A stretch of 64,000 bases of DNA from Owenia fusiformis (lineage: Eukaryota > Annelida > Polychaeta > Sabellida > Oweniidae), in assembly GCA_903813345.2 (NCBI GenBank), contig CAIIXF020000010.1, positions 16,749,181 to 16,813,180 of the forward strand, given 5' to 3'. Made by a program: the position numbers and the translations under genes. Numbering within the stretch: position 1 is the first letter of the stretch; the number at the start of each line of letters is the position of its first letter. Positions 12,101 to 27,100 of the stretch are shown piece by piece. Under the pieces are notes generated by a model. The model searched no databases and was not told where the DNA came from. It saw only the letters and a list, made by a program, of their open reading frames with translations.

Positions 12101-15100
12101 ATTGATTTCATCTGACGTCAAAAGATCTAATAATCTTTAAGATTTATTGACAATTTAATCATGTTGGATTCAAATTTCCTAATGTTCAATTAGTTCTTAT
12201 TTCATAAGTCATCATAATACTGTGATATTATATCAATAAAATTATTTCACATATTACATTATACTTATGTTTCATCTATTACTAGTAGTTGTGTGAAAAA
12301 ATCAATGGAAGCAATATCAGAGATGAACACTGAATGATTAGGTGAACTATTTCTCATTGATATAGATAAGAGTGTATATAACTAGTACATGTATATAATT
12401 AATTTGTTTGGATGGTTCCATCTGATTCTGATACTCATAACATCTTTCTGTTTCTCTCTCATCACTCAGAGAATAACTGTGTCATTGTTTATCATGATGG
12501 GTTCCATTTACAAAATACATGTATTATACTGGCGGATCTAGGGGGGGGGGGGGGGCAGGGGCCAGGGTGGGTGGGCACTTTGGGTAGGCCCAGAAAAAAG
12601 TTGAATGGGCCTTTTGTGCAAAAATAGGCCTTGTAAGGCCTTGTTTTTTAATTTTAGGCCAAATCATCAGGAAAATAAGCCCTAAACTTTGAAGACTTTG
12701 GCCCACTTTTTGGTTTTAGAGGCCCAAAATCTTTTTCCGTACAAGTGCGGAAACTTTTTTTCAGACTTCAAATATGCCCCCCCCCCTTGTTGGTTCCTGG
12801 ATCCGCCCCTGTATTAGGAAGTCTATCAACATTTGATACATATTATTTGAATTTTCCCAAACTGATTATGAAATCCTGATAGTATCAGCAAAATGTTTAA
12901 GAACCATCAAGATGAACCGTGACCTCTTATTTCTCAGCTGGGAGTGAAACAGGGGGAGAGGTAGGGATGTGATGAGTGTCAGAATGTTGAAAAAGTTGGA
13001 GACTATAACAAAAAAGAACTACTATAGAATATGTTCTTATGAATTGACTCAAAGGTGCCAATATACTATTTTAAACCAATCAGATTACAGATTATTTATT
13101 AATAAATAGCCCATGGGGATTCTGGGTAATTATAAATCAATATAGATATGGTGAATATTTTCTCACATCTCCATAAATCTAAGGCAAATATCAAAGGTTA
13201 ATGGCTGATAACAATAGCTAATGATAAACCACTGACTACCCACAATGGGGCCATATTCCATAATGTCATCTCAAATAATGAAAAAACAACATATCATTCC
13301 TCGACCCCTGGATGTAGAGAGAGATCTATGGCCTGAGCCTCTGGAATCCTTTGATACCGCATCAATAGCTAGGTAATAGTAGAAAACGAGCTAGCTACAT
13401 GGAATACTAAGCGCTATCATCATTATTTCTCTTATTATGACTAATCATTGAAAGTGAGTCTGATGACAAACTCATATGCTATCATTGCTTAATAATGACT
13501 GGATACTTGTAATTTCCATACTGTTTAGCCTTGCTTAAGGTGTTTTACAAAGGCGTTTCTCCCATCATGGATTGCTCTGGCATTTTTCATACTTCTTAAA
13601 AGGGAGGAAATATGATGAAAATCAGAAGGGTTTGTATTTCTAGATAAGGGAGGAAAAACTTAAAGTATACATGGGTGAACCTTATTAATGGGATTGGGAA
13701 CAGCTCAAATAGACCAATCCAGTAAATCATGCCATCTATTGGTTATGATGTCATTTCAGTGCAGAATTAGATCAAAATATTGCTAATTTTCAAAAACTTC
13801 TTTCAATTCTGTTTACAAACATTGCTGCCTATAAAGTATGACATCATATCTAGCTAATAAACTCTATTTCCTTGGTTCACAAATAGGGGTCAGGATTTAT
13901 TGGAAAGGTCTATTATGAACACTTTCGGTAACCCATTTGGATAGTCTATCCATTCCAGGTCATCAGAACCTCTAGCGTGAACAAATCTTTCAACATTTTG
14001 AGATGGTCCCAGTACGGTTCACTTCGGACAAATAAATGTTATCGTCTCCCATGTGGGAGATGCTAATAGGAATCAATTGCTACAATACCATATAGGAAAT
14101 AAATCAGAACAATATATTATTATCACATGATGACAGTGTATATGCATTGTACATTGTTATGCTTGCTTGGCACCCTGGGCAAACTGCTTCTTAAAAGAGA
14201 GATTTGTCGCCACTCTTTCAGTTGACAAAAATCTCTGAACTCATGAACCTAGTCAGAGTTCATCATCGAAATATGGATGACTTTCTATGTATGTTCATTT
14301 TCTATGATACAAAATATAATACATACTTTTTACATTGTGTCATAGTTTATTTTACAACAAATGACTTGTATTTATTTTATTGGTAAGTTCAATTCAGCTT
14401 TAGTTTAATTTTCAACATTATATTGTGCAATGTAGAGACCACTATGTCATTATTATGGTATCAAGAGAATCAATAAAAAGATATATGGAGACTTACTTCT
14501 TTACAATACTTGAGTATATCCTGTGGCTTCTCGAAGCAACTGTTCTTTGTATCTGGCAGCCATCCTTTCTCTGTCATAAACATGTTTGGCTTCTTGCATA
14601 CGAATGCCACCATAGGTTCAAATTGGGGGCTCACATCTACATTGGCAGCGAGAGCCTGAAAAAAACAGAATGAAATACAATGAGATTAATAATGGTGAAA
14701 TACACATGTAAGGACATAGAAAAAGTGATATACAGTACTCATTTAACAGACTTTTATATAGTCTGACAATTAAGGTAATTTATTCTATTATGTTGTTGTC
14801 CTAAATAAGGCATCTTTCGACTACCAAGGTGAAGTTGATGCAACTGAACCTTGTGAATCAAAATGAAATGGGGCTGATAGTGCATTTAAAATGCTATAGC
14901 CTAAAGGTTGACAGTGCATTTGTAAACAGAATAACCTGGATTGATAATGCATTCATAAACCATATATGTATTATATACATAGGACATTGATGTCAGGACT
15001 GTCACATGCAGATTTCTTTGAAGATTTTACCATTCTTAGTTCTCTACTGGAGGTGAATTATATATGGATGTTAAAAAGGTCTGATACAAGACTTTTACTA

Positions 15101-18100
15101 CTAATATATTTAATTTATCTAACACACTGTTTGTTTGACATGCATTTAGTGTGCAAATATATTTAATTCAGTCCTAAAACCCTAAAGCTATCTATGACCT
15201 CAAGAGAAGACTACTACATGTATTTCCATAATTATAAACACTGCACTGAATACGTAATTAAAAAAGTAATTAAAATAATATGAGTGAATCGTTAGCACAG
15301 GTGTATATGAGGTGTTGCACTTCTGTTCTTCATTTAAACCTCCAGTGTCTCGATCTTAAAGGGAGGCAAGCGGTTAGGTTCAATGGTTTCCATCCATATT
15401 TTTTTCTGAATGGATTCAAATGATATCGGTTTCTAATCCCCAAATAGTTTAAAAAGGAATCCAGCGTGAGATAGACAGTTACACAGCTGTCCAATTTAAT
15501 TTACTATCAATATAAAAAGAACAGATGATAATTTCCCATAAGATGCCATATATGAGAGATTTATCTCAATATCTAGTCTATGATGTATTACATCTTACTT
15601 CCTAAAACTTCCTGAATTGATAAATTAGCTTTGATCAATAGTAATAGAAGTAGATTTATATAATATCCCCATAAGCAATGCTGCTACAGGAACAAATTAG
15701 AAATTTTGATTATCTAAGAAATAGCACAGAGTGACCTGAATTAAAAACAATGAGGTAACCATGGTTATTGTATGTTATATTGCAATGAGTTTACATGGTT
15801 ATTAAATTGTACAGTATAACTTTTAAATTCCTTATATGGCAGATATTCAAAGTAACAATAAGAACATAGACCAATAATATGATGACTTGTATAATTAGTC
15901 ATAACAACGGTATATGTACAGTATATGTATCTATTGCACCTAATTCACCTCATATACCCTTAGTATCTATATTGCAGACAGACATGTATGAAATCAATTT
16001 TGACAGATTTACATCGGAATATTTGTACTGATACATGATAGACATGTCAAAATGTCATTGGCAAGATAACATGGGGATTGAGATAGGATTAACCTTTAGC
16101 GTGCTGCCGGCGGACTCGTCCGCCGAGACTAAAATGTCTCTCACAACTGCCGGCGGACCCGTACGCCCGATTTCAAACTTTTAAAAACTTTACTTTTTCG
16201 CGCCATTCGTATTGTCCAATTAGATTTCCCGATTTATTCAGTGCCTAACATGACTTCCTGTTGACCTAGAAATGGCGATATTTCGAAAAATAATTCTCAA
16301 TTCAACAATTTAAACAGTGTTTTAGTCGTTTTTAGTGAACGAATCGTACAAAATGGCGGACAAATACGATCACAACGAAAATGTGGAGGAAATGGACTAC
16401 GATTTCGAGCTCTTTAGGCTCTTGGAAGCCGATAACGGTCATCGAAAATAGAAAGTAGAATATTTTCTGAATTGAAAAATTGAACATTCGATCGCTGCAA
16501 ATTCAGATTTGGATTCTGACCAGACGAAGAGGCGGAGCGGCGGATTCCGGAGGAGTATTCATGGTATATTTATGCCCAGTCGTGTTAATGTACGAAAAAA
16601 TTCATGAGAACATTTTTTTCATGAGCCAGGCCACTGTATCTTCCCTTTGTGAAAATTTTATCCAGATTCATTCAGTAGTTATTGAGATATTAATTATTTA
16701 GTCCAGGCATATCATTTTTTGCACTCTTTGAAAAATAAGCCAGTTGCGTGGGATATATTTGCTGAAATAAGGCAGCATGGTAAAGGTTAAACCATGTGAA
16801 TGGAACGATATTTTTATGAATTAATTCCCAATCTTTTGAAGATTCCACCTCTAAGAAACAATAAGATCTTTTTTTTATATGTGAAGACCATAGCAAAAAT
16901 ATTTTGGATGTTAGAGCCCCAAGAAGTTTTTTATCACTGATCAGTATGTTACAAATAGCAATCATAGAACATGCCAATACAGAAGCTGTTTCAATGCCTG
17001 ATATTAGGCACGATACATCAAATCTCAACCTGCGTCTATATATTGATCTGACAGGCCTATAAAAGCAATCTACCAGAATAAAATTTTCCTAGTTTGCGTA
17101 TCGATTCCTGATGATAAAATAGAGTTTATCTTGGTTATTGACGATAACTGTTTTGCATCAATACTAACAAACTACAGGATACCACGTTTCCAATAAAATA
17201 TGATACATATTGGATAGAATGTTGGTCTCATGTATTCTTCATCTCACTTAACACTGTCATAAGATTTCTTCGAGTCCATGATCATAGGTAGTCCAAGAGA
17301 TAAGCAGGATGACCCTTTCTGAATATATAAACTCACTAGAACTGAGGAAATGCCATCTTGATTAATTTCTACTTAGGTTTCAGTTGTATAATATCTTGAA
17401 AGTCAATGGTGGATAATGCCTCAAAATTCATGATTTCCCCATGATAGTTCAATATATCATCTTGACTGAAAATTAAGGGATTCATTTACATAATCAGTTT
17501 CCAATGACTAACTGAGGTTAACAATGATTAACTGAATGTTGCCTATTGTGTTTGCAACATAGCAAAGCTACAAATGTGACATCACATTAACGAATCGATG
17601 CGAAACTAAGCCACCATTTCTGTAAAATAATGACTATTGATTGATCATTTCGTGTGGTAATTCTCTCTTAAAGGAACTGAATTCCTAGATCATCTAGAAC
17701 CAACTTCATTTCTCAATCTCACTATGCAAACATCGTCTGCTAATTTCTCACTATATTTTTCAATACTTCACTTCATTTTCTCTAAAATCAGATTAACATT
17801 GTTCATATTTTAACATTTCTATATAATTTGACAAATGATCTATAAAGTGGTTCATTTATTTCTTGTGAATTCCTCTTTTAAGCATTTTATTTTACACTTA
17901 AAATATGGTCGCCATGACATTATGAGAGTCATTATGAGAGGATCGATGTGGAGCTTGGTGATGTGTTCTTTTATTATAAAGAATGTAGCCTTTTCTCCAG
18001 GCAGATTACAAGTCACTCAACCTGCCATGTACAAAAATATCCAAATGAATAGAAGATGAGACATCACATTTTTTATATATCTAAGTTATATTATAAGACA

Positions 18101-21100
18101 ACAGCCAAAATGACTATAGCTTCAAAAACATTCTGAACATCTCCAACATGATATTTGTTTTATTTTACCCTCAGTGTCAACTAGTGGTGCAACTCGCAAG
18201 AAAAATGCTACTCGAGTAGAACGTGTGAAAATGCCACTGTAATCGAGTACCACTCGCAAAAATGAGGGAAAAATTTAAAAAAATAAAAAACTCACCTAGT
18301 CGACTGTTTGAAGACCAAATAGATACAATTTCTTCGTTTCTTCTATATGTTATTGATGTTATATATAGTTTGTATCAATTTAGTGAGAATAAATGTAGTT
18401 ATTCGTGCCATAATTGTGTTTGTTTGTTTGTTTTTAAATTTATTTTGTTTCAGGAATCGATACTTTGTTTCGTTCAGTGCATCCAAAAATGATCATTCCC
18501 AGGGTATGAGATCGTTGTTTGGGAATTCAATGCCTACTCGAGTTTGAAAAAACGTACTCGAGTAACTATCTTGGACAGGTTCAACGAGTGAGTGGCGAGT
18601 ACTGGCATTCGAGTTGCACCACTAGTGTCAACTGATTTTGGTATATTTAGGAAGCTAATAATGATAAGAAATAATATGAATGATACAGAAATAATTATAT
18701 GTCAGTACAGTATACTCATAATAGCAGTTACCCCTATGTGTAAGACATATGCCTTTCATCTGCTCTGAATGATCACTTGTAACCCACAACGTTTGTTCAC
18801 CTGTGCTCTTGCCTCTAGAGTTCTACTTCTAATGAATGATTACAAGAGGAACTGTCTTGTCTAGTCATGCAGGATTTCTAAATGCCAGGAGATTTTTTAT
18901 GAAGGAAGAAATTTTAAGATCAGATTATTTCATCTATACTTAGAGAAGGCTACTCTCCCGGGTACTGAAGAAGCCTAAGTGAAGAAAGATTTAGCCTTTG
19001 GTACATGTTCACTGATTAGAAAAGATCCTCTACAATTTTGAAATTTTGAAGTGGATACTGACTTTGAGTTTGATTTTCAATAATAAAACGTAATCCAAGA
19101 TGGGAAATTGGAAGGACAACTATCCTCCAAATATAACTGCTTCAAATGTGCGAAGTATCAATTACATATAAAGATACGATACATAAACAGCCTGTTTTAC
19201 ATATCAAGGTATATTTCCATATGATTGGTATAACACAGCAGTTTGCTAATGATATGCACTGCATACCTGTTCAGATCACTACAGGCCATATTCCTAATGC
19301 CCTGTGGTATGGAGTGCCACCAGATACATTGTTGACCTTTGCTCCTACCAATCCTCCCATCTGCTCATCACAGATTTCATTTATAGATTTCAAATTTACT
19401 ATGTTCACATGGGATATACCCAACACATTCTAGCAACGATAGTTTGGAAGTTGGCTTCACTGCTCAAGTTTGGTTTTATTCAATTATCATACATATTTTT
19501 CACAGAATTATTAGCTTGGGATTAAACAGAAAAGAGCAAATTTTAGAAGACATTGGAGAATCATACATACAAGTTGACTTTTTAGAAATTTTGTTTATTT
19601 TCATTACTTTTTGCTAGATTGCATTGACTATAGCCAGTGTGATGTATGGTGGATTTAATAACTGATATTTTTTAGTTGGCGACTTGATGAATATCTTATT
19701 ACTAACATTTTAAACAAATTGCTTTCTACCATTTTTTTCAAGACCATATGAATTCTAATGTATTAGGCAGAATATGTAAGTAAGAGAGAAAATATAATTA
19801 AATTGCAACCAACATTTTTATTAGCAAACCAATATATTCTATACCATCCTGAAATAATCTACAAACAATATCAAAGTAATTATTCTATCCACCATTCTAT
19901 ATTTCAGATGTCAATGATTTCTCTCGATATAAGAAATATATCCAATTCCAGGGGATAGACCCAGTAGTTTTCTTATATGATATATGAAACACATGGGAAA
20001 AATTAATCATTGTTTTTCGTATCGTATAATAACAATTCCAACATTAATATTTTAACCAGGATATTATTCCTGAAGTTTAAATTAGCGCTGATGCATGAAA
20101 GAATATCATAGAAATCGATCTGCTGTTTTTTCTAGAAACAATAAAAGTAGAACTGTTACAAGTCTGATAAATGTGAACATGCTCACAATATTTGATAAGA
20201 TTATTAAATGAATTAATCATTTCTATATTTCTGCTATCTAACAAGCCATGGGCATTCAATCTATTGAAAACCCATGAACAAGCTAATAAATGATTTGTCT
20301 AAATGTTTTTTTTCAAGATCATAAAGATATTGTTTTTTATACTCCAGAATAGAACTAGACTCAAAATACTTTTTAAAGAAAAATACATTCATATTTCAGA
20401 CATAAAATTGATGTATTTTGTATTCTTAGCAGTTTGGTAAATATATGGCTTCTTGTATTTTGAGCTTTTCTGCCATTTTCGAAATAAGTGCTTCATCTCT
20501 AAGAAGGCTGAAACTCCCTATTAAAAGGCCAGTTTGAACACATAAACTAAATGTCCATTGTGTTTCTGTGATATAAAATTAAAGACTTATATGTAGAGAT
20601 ATTCAAATGATTTATCAATACAATGTTGCATTGTGATATTCTGATTAATTCTTAAGTTTGACTGACTCATTAAAAGTGATTTTGATAGTGATAGCAAATT
20701 TTCTCCGAATATTGGCTTAGAGCTGTTAAATGAAAATGAAACCCTAACATTTCAAAACAAATATGGGCTATTTCTGAACCTTTTCATGTTACCCTGACAT
20801 AAAGGTATTATTTTAAATCAACTTTTGAGAGTATAGTGAATCACTTCCTCAACCACAAGCGTAAAGTTATTCAAAAGTGAAAACCAAAAAGGAAATGAGG
20901 TGAATGTGGCTAACATAATACATATACACACAAGTCTCTATTTTGCAGTACAAAATTCACTAGACTTATTCTCTAGACTATAGAAATACACATATACATA
21001 TAATATAATATAACCATATTCTGATTTAATGAGCCCTTTGCTCTCTCAACCCATTTTTGCTTTTGAATTGGTTCCTCATTCCAAACTTTCAAGAGTTTAG

Positions 21101-24100
21101 TTGTTGAAAATGTTAAGACTACAGACAAAATACACATCCGTAAACTTTGACCAGAATTAAATTTTTGAGATGTTTACTTGAATAACAGTATCATTTGTAA
21201 ACAGTTTTGAATTCACATCTCTTAAGATAAGCCCCCACCCCACCCAATTAGATATAATATAGAATATTATTCTAACCTCTGTGTGGTATCAGGTATATTG
21301 TAAATATAAATAACATGTAAGCACTTGGCTATAGAGGCCAAGTATGACCCCACAACTATAAAATCAGGGAGTACATCTAAAAAGTATGTTCTTTATATGT
21401 TACCTCATGAGATTTTCTGAAAACCATAGAAAATATGATATCTCTACTATTCACTATACTGTTTTAGATAGAGATTCTAATAGGGAATACTTCATCTACT
21501 CATATAATGATGTCAACTTACTAGTTAATGTTATTCTAAGTAAAAGTAATGATGCTTAGCTTTACTGAATGACACTTATTGTGTTGTTAAAAGATATTTA
21601 TGTCAACAGACCCCCTGAATGATGGCAATTCTGTACAAAACAAAGAACATTTTACAATTACTATGCACTTGTTTACATGAGAACTATACAGTATATGTCA
21701 CTTTAGGACTTGAGGGAGACATTCAAAAATGTGAATTACCTCATATGAGGGTGAAGTAAGTACAATTAGGGCTTCTTCTCTACTTAAAATAATCTGTCTA
21801 GAGATTATAAAATAAAGTGACCAAAAATACTTACATTCAATATGTGGCAAAAATATAAAATGCTATTGACCCCCTCCCCTAAATAAGACAACTATAGAAG
21901 AATCCTAATTAATTATATCTAATTTCAATTAGAGCCAAGCTTCCTATCAATAACACATTAGAGAATTATACAAATAAATTCATAAATGCATTGGAAGGTG
22001 TTCTACCAGTGAAACTCATTAATATTTTATTGGGGCTCCTAGATTTACCAATCAATATAAGCTAATCACTATGTTTCTTTATTCAGCTGCGCTTTAGTTC
22101 GATAATACAAAACAATTTTTTACATGAAATCAAGATGAAGAAAACAAAATCAAGATTTTCCAATACCATAGACTAGATCAGGGCTCTGCCCCCCCCCCCC
22201 ACACCTCCCTACTTTATATCATCTCCCTCTAGCCTTGCCTACTTCTACAATCTTTATATTCTCTCAACCCCAGCCTTGCAAAATATCTACCCCCTTATTA
22301 TTCTAAATGTCCTTACCCATAGCATTACACTATGACATGGACCCTCTCCCTGACTCCCTGCACCAAATCTGTTCCTTTACCAATATTTTGGTTATACTCA
22401 TTTAAAAGAGAGCTTCGTGTATAGAATTAGGGTCTGTGCCTCAAGAAAATTTCCTCATACTCAGATGGTCCTTTTTCATAACAGGATTAAGGGAAGCTGA
22501 TACTGAAAATAAGATATGACATCATCTTCCCAAGGTATGATGTTTTCATTGAAAATCTGCTGTTTGATATGGCATAGGACAAGGCCAATAGCGAATGCTC
22601 AACATGCATGAGTGCTTGCAGTAATTGTTCCCAACTGGTATGCCATGATAAATAATGCATGACATAGAGCATGATTGCTTTGTTTTCCTTATGTTTATTT
22701 CATGGGTATTCATGGGTGTACTTGTCAGAGTAGTAATATCCCCAACATTGAAGCAATCGGTGCTACGATCAGTTGAAATCTATTGATCAAGAAATACATT
22801 TGCATGTATGTATTGGGATATAATTTGAACAATTTTTGGGTTATTTGGCTGAGAAAAAATTCAAAGAGGGATTTTGTTAAACTTTAACATGAATAACCAG
22901 AACAACGGCAACGCCAAAGCGTAGCGAATCCCATCGAACAGCCATGGATGGCGTTTTTACAAACAAAGTATAAAGCAAAAAGGGCAGGCATTTTTCAAAC
23001 TGGCCACCTTCTACCAAAAGTGTCATTAGACCATTTGGCATACTTATAGTATTCACATACCAAATATGAACAAAATCGCTCCACTACTTTTCGAGTTATT
23101 GTAAAATATGTTAAAATGGCGGCCATTTTGAAAAATGGCCGCCTTCTACCAAAAGAGTCATTAGACAGTGTGCCATGCTTACAGTATTCACATACCAAAT
23201 ATGAACAAAATCGCTTCACTACTTTTCGAATTATTATAAAATACATTAAAATGGCGGCCATTTTTCATAATTTTTTTCAAAATGGCCACCTTCTACTAAA
23301 AGTGTCATAGGATAGTGTGTCATGCTTTTAGTATTCACATACCAAATATGAACAAAATCGCTCCACTACTTTTCGAGTTATAGTAAAATACGTTAAAATG
23401 GCGGCCATTTTGAAAAATGGCCGCCTTCTACCAAAAGTGTCATTAGACACTGTGCCATGCTTACAGTACTCACATACCAAATATGAACAAAATCGCTTCA
23501 CTACTTTTCGAATTATTATAAAATACATAAAAATGGCGGCCATTTTTCAAATTTTTTTTTCAAAATGGCCGCCTTCTTCCAAAAGTGTCATAAGACAGTG
23601 TGCCATCCTTATAGTATTCACATACCAAATATGAACAAAATCGCTTCACTACTTTTCGAGTTATAGTAAAATAGGTTAAAATGGCGGCCATTTTTCAAAA
23701 TGGCGGCCATTTTTTAAAATGGCCATTTTCTACCAAAAGTGTCTTTAGACAGTGTGCAATGTTTATAGTATTCACATACCAAATATGAACAAAATCGCTC
23801 CACTACTTTTCGAGTTACAGCAAAAATCGTAAAATAACAAGTAAAGACCGCCATTTTTCAAGATGGCTGCCATGTGCTTCTTAAATATCTACATTTCTAG
23901 CTTTATTAATGTCCTGTATAATTTTTTACATCTAAAACATATTGCTATTACAGTTTTACATATTGCACCTAAATTACTGCAAATTCGGCACTAAAATGGC
24001 CGCCATTTTGAAATGAGCGGCCATTTTGAAAATCGGCCTTGAGCAGAACTTCTACCCCCATAGGGTATATGTGTACAAAATATGAACAAAATCGGGCCAA

Positions 24101-27100
24101 CGGTATTTGAGTTATTGCCCGGACGGACGTACGGACGGACGGACGTACGTACGTACGGACGGACGTACGTACGGACGGACGGAGGCGTTCCCTATATCCC
24201 TCCGAACTTCGTTCGATGGGATAACAACAGTCCATTTCTCTATTTAGATTCTCCTTCAAAAAGTATGTCAAAGAATTTTTTTGCAGAATACACCCTATAA
24301 CCTCCCTTCTAAAATACAAAAAAAATAAGGATGTGCCAATTATTCTTTTTGCTAGAATATTGTAACAGGTACCATGGTTTAACAGGCCACTTTGATTAAG
24401 ATAAATTATCAATAAAACCCCTTGAAAACAGAAACTGATAAATGTTCAATTAAGATCATTGCAATGAAGAACTACAATACTCAATTCTGTAAGTCAGTCT
24501 GGCTGCTCAGGATTCATATTTCATATTTATCTCACGGAAACATTCAAAGAATTCATGTTATAGAGTAAGTAATGACCATGATGATATCGACCACATGATG
24601 TTTTGCATCCATAATACCTGCATCTGGGGCTTGCATCAGAGACTTACACAGAGGCTAGTTATAAACTACCCACTGCCTAGTATAGAATATTAGTTTAAAA
24701 TCCCCGCCCCCACGACCAATGCCTATGACAGCTCGGGTCATAAATCAAACCAGGGGCTTAGCCAGCTTTCAGTCAGGGGGCGGTGTGATAGCCAAATGTT
24801 TTTGGTTTTCAGTCAGGGGGTTGCGATTGTGGCATAAACAAGCTAAAAATATGATTTATTTTGAATCGCGATCGCACACATCGCACCCCCCTGGCTACGC
24901 CTATGAAAACACTGTAAATGACAATGATTTCTCATAAATATAGAAAACATTATGTTAATGTTTACTACATTCTACTTATTCAATAAAGTTATAAGTAACA
25001 TTACTTGTATAATATGTAGAAAACATTTTATCAATGTTTACTACATTATACATTCTACTTATTCAATAAAGTAACATTACTTTGTTTTGTATTATAGGGC
25101 AAATAACATTGTTCATGGGCAAGAGAAAATGAAGTTTCATGGTAACTCTAGTTGGATTAACCAGCTAGATAATTAGACGTTAATGAACACTTACTGTCTA
25201 GACACTCTGCATATAGATGAATTATTAAGACAATATAATAATAGAAGCTGTTACAAAGGACAGTCATGTAATAAGAACTTAACACACAACTTATTTCTGC
25301 ATAAACATTATTGATAATTTATTGTCTAAATGTTTGTGGTAATTCTGATGAATACACAGTAAAACCCTCTATATACAAGAAGGTAACATACATCTAATTA
25401 GTGCCAGTATTCATATACATAAAAGTCTACAATATTTGCCATTACGTAATGAAAAACGTTTGATGATCAATAGAATGCTATGCTATTGGGTGATACTTAA
25501 ACTTTTTAATATGGCACTGCTAAAATAGACTTCTATATAGCATGGCGCATCTTGATCCATCAAGATATTAAATATGACTGAAGGAATACACTGGTTTAAC
25601 AATGTGAGCATAGTGTAGCCTCCCCTATACACCTCCCCAGAGTCCCTACAAGAGAAGTTTTCATACCTGTGTAGTAGACAGGTAGTGGGAGAGTCACAGG
25701 GGCTTGATGAGGAAGACTACCTGGATATCATTTTCAAACTTTGAAATTAAAATTTCTCTCAGTACTCCTACAATGTCTTGCAAAGAAAGTCATACCTGTT
25801 TAGCAGTCAGATAGTGGGAGAGTCACAGGGGCTTGTTAAGTTAGACTACCTTGATATCACTGCCAAACTTTGAAATTACAATTTCTATATATCTTATAAC
25901 CCTCAGTACTAGTACATATGTTTTAATGCCTTGCAAAGAAACTCAGTGTGAAATCCAGTGATTCTGAAGTATATCCTGCTTCTTTTAACAACTTAAATAT
26001 GGCTACAATATGAAATGAATAGACAGGTGAAAAAGAAATGTATTGCTCTAAAAAATAAATGAGATGTAATTCTTTGAACAGAATTTTTACTCAAAACACA
26101 AATTACAATTACGACTAGAAATGTATCTTTCTTAAAGAAAAGTCTGATTCACTACAACACAGCCAGAGGCTAAGTAAGACATGAATCACCAGTGCAGTCA
26201 AATGCATTCTGCTTTCACTTATTAAGTTGGCTTCCACTAGAATGAGACACTACAGGGAAATGCAGATGGTGTTTTTTCCTGATATATACAATGAACGTTT
26301 TTTAACCAAGATAAGTCTACTTCCCATAATCTCAAAGGTGCAAGTCAATAGAGCCATAAAATGTAACATACTGATCTCTCCCATGGCTCAGCATTGAACC
26401 ATCCATAAACTTCCCAGAGTTAAAAAATTAAAAAATGATTTTCTCATAAAATATACCCCACTACCTGAAGGATAGAACCTCCCTACCCTACTGGACTATC
26501 CAATTGTCTTAATCAACTTTTCATCATGTATTGTATTTCAATGCAAGAGAAATCTGGTCTATGACTTCCTCTTTCTAAGGGTTTGTATGTGTTATTGGAA
26601 ACTGACTTATCATACAGTGTGGAGTGGGGTCTTGGAGGTTATGCTGATAAGGAACACATTCTGTTAGAAAACACTTGCCCAAAATTACATAGATGTAATG
26701 AGGTTACGCAACTGAGAGCCAATTTACACTTGTATTCAAGTATTTCTAGCTTATAGAGTATGGCTAATTAATTCTGCCAGTTGTCCTCAAGAAGATGTGT
26801 GTTGAATACTACAGTGGTTGATTCTATAGTACATGACCCAGATGGGGTCTCCTGGGATTCTTTGAAAAATTCTCATTTTCATAATTTATGAGAACTTTTT
26901 CATGAATTTCAGTTGGGTGCAAAATGGGTTTGCAGACTTATTTTCAAAACCTATTGTAGGTGCAGCACTCTGATAATAGGGAAATCACAGCAGATTTTGA
27001 AAAATTACTTAAGTCAAAGAAATGTCATCTCGTAGAGTATTGCATCAAATCTCTGGCGCTCCGACTATTCTACCATCTTCCCCACCCTTGTTGTCAAGAC

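Larger units (their letters stand above)
6124..14496 (-). other. APP intron 2
   Basis: An 8.4-kb intron. It holds the 42-bp minisatellite (6792-8487), two CAGGCCCGTAGCC-type elements, a GGCGGATC-type element, a small TIR element (13710-13912) and a dispersed repeat at 14180. Between these I see only AT-rich sequence without exon-like reading frames. Confidence 0.75.

Noticed and set aside
22995-23634. Frames starting MAAILMYFIIIRKVV and MAAILKNGRLL on both strands
   Set aside because: They recur with every tandem unit and are translations of the GGCGGCC repeat; no splice or family evidence.
24119-24183. CRISPR-like or regulatory array of GGAC/GTAC
   Set aside because: A simple tetranucleotide microsatellite in a eukaryotic repeat; no spacers.
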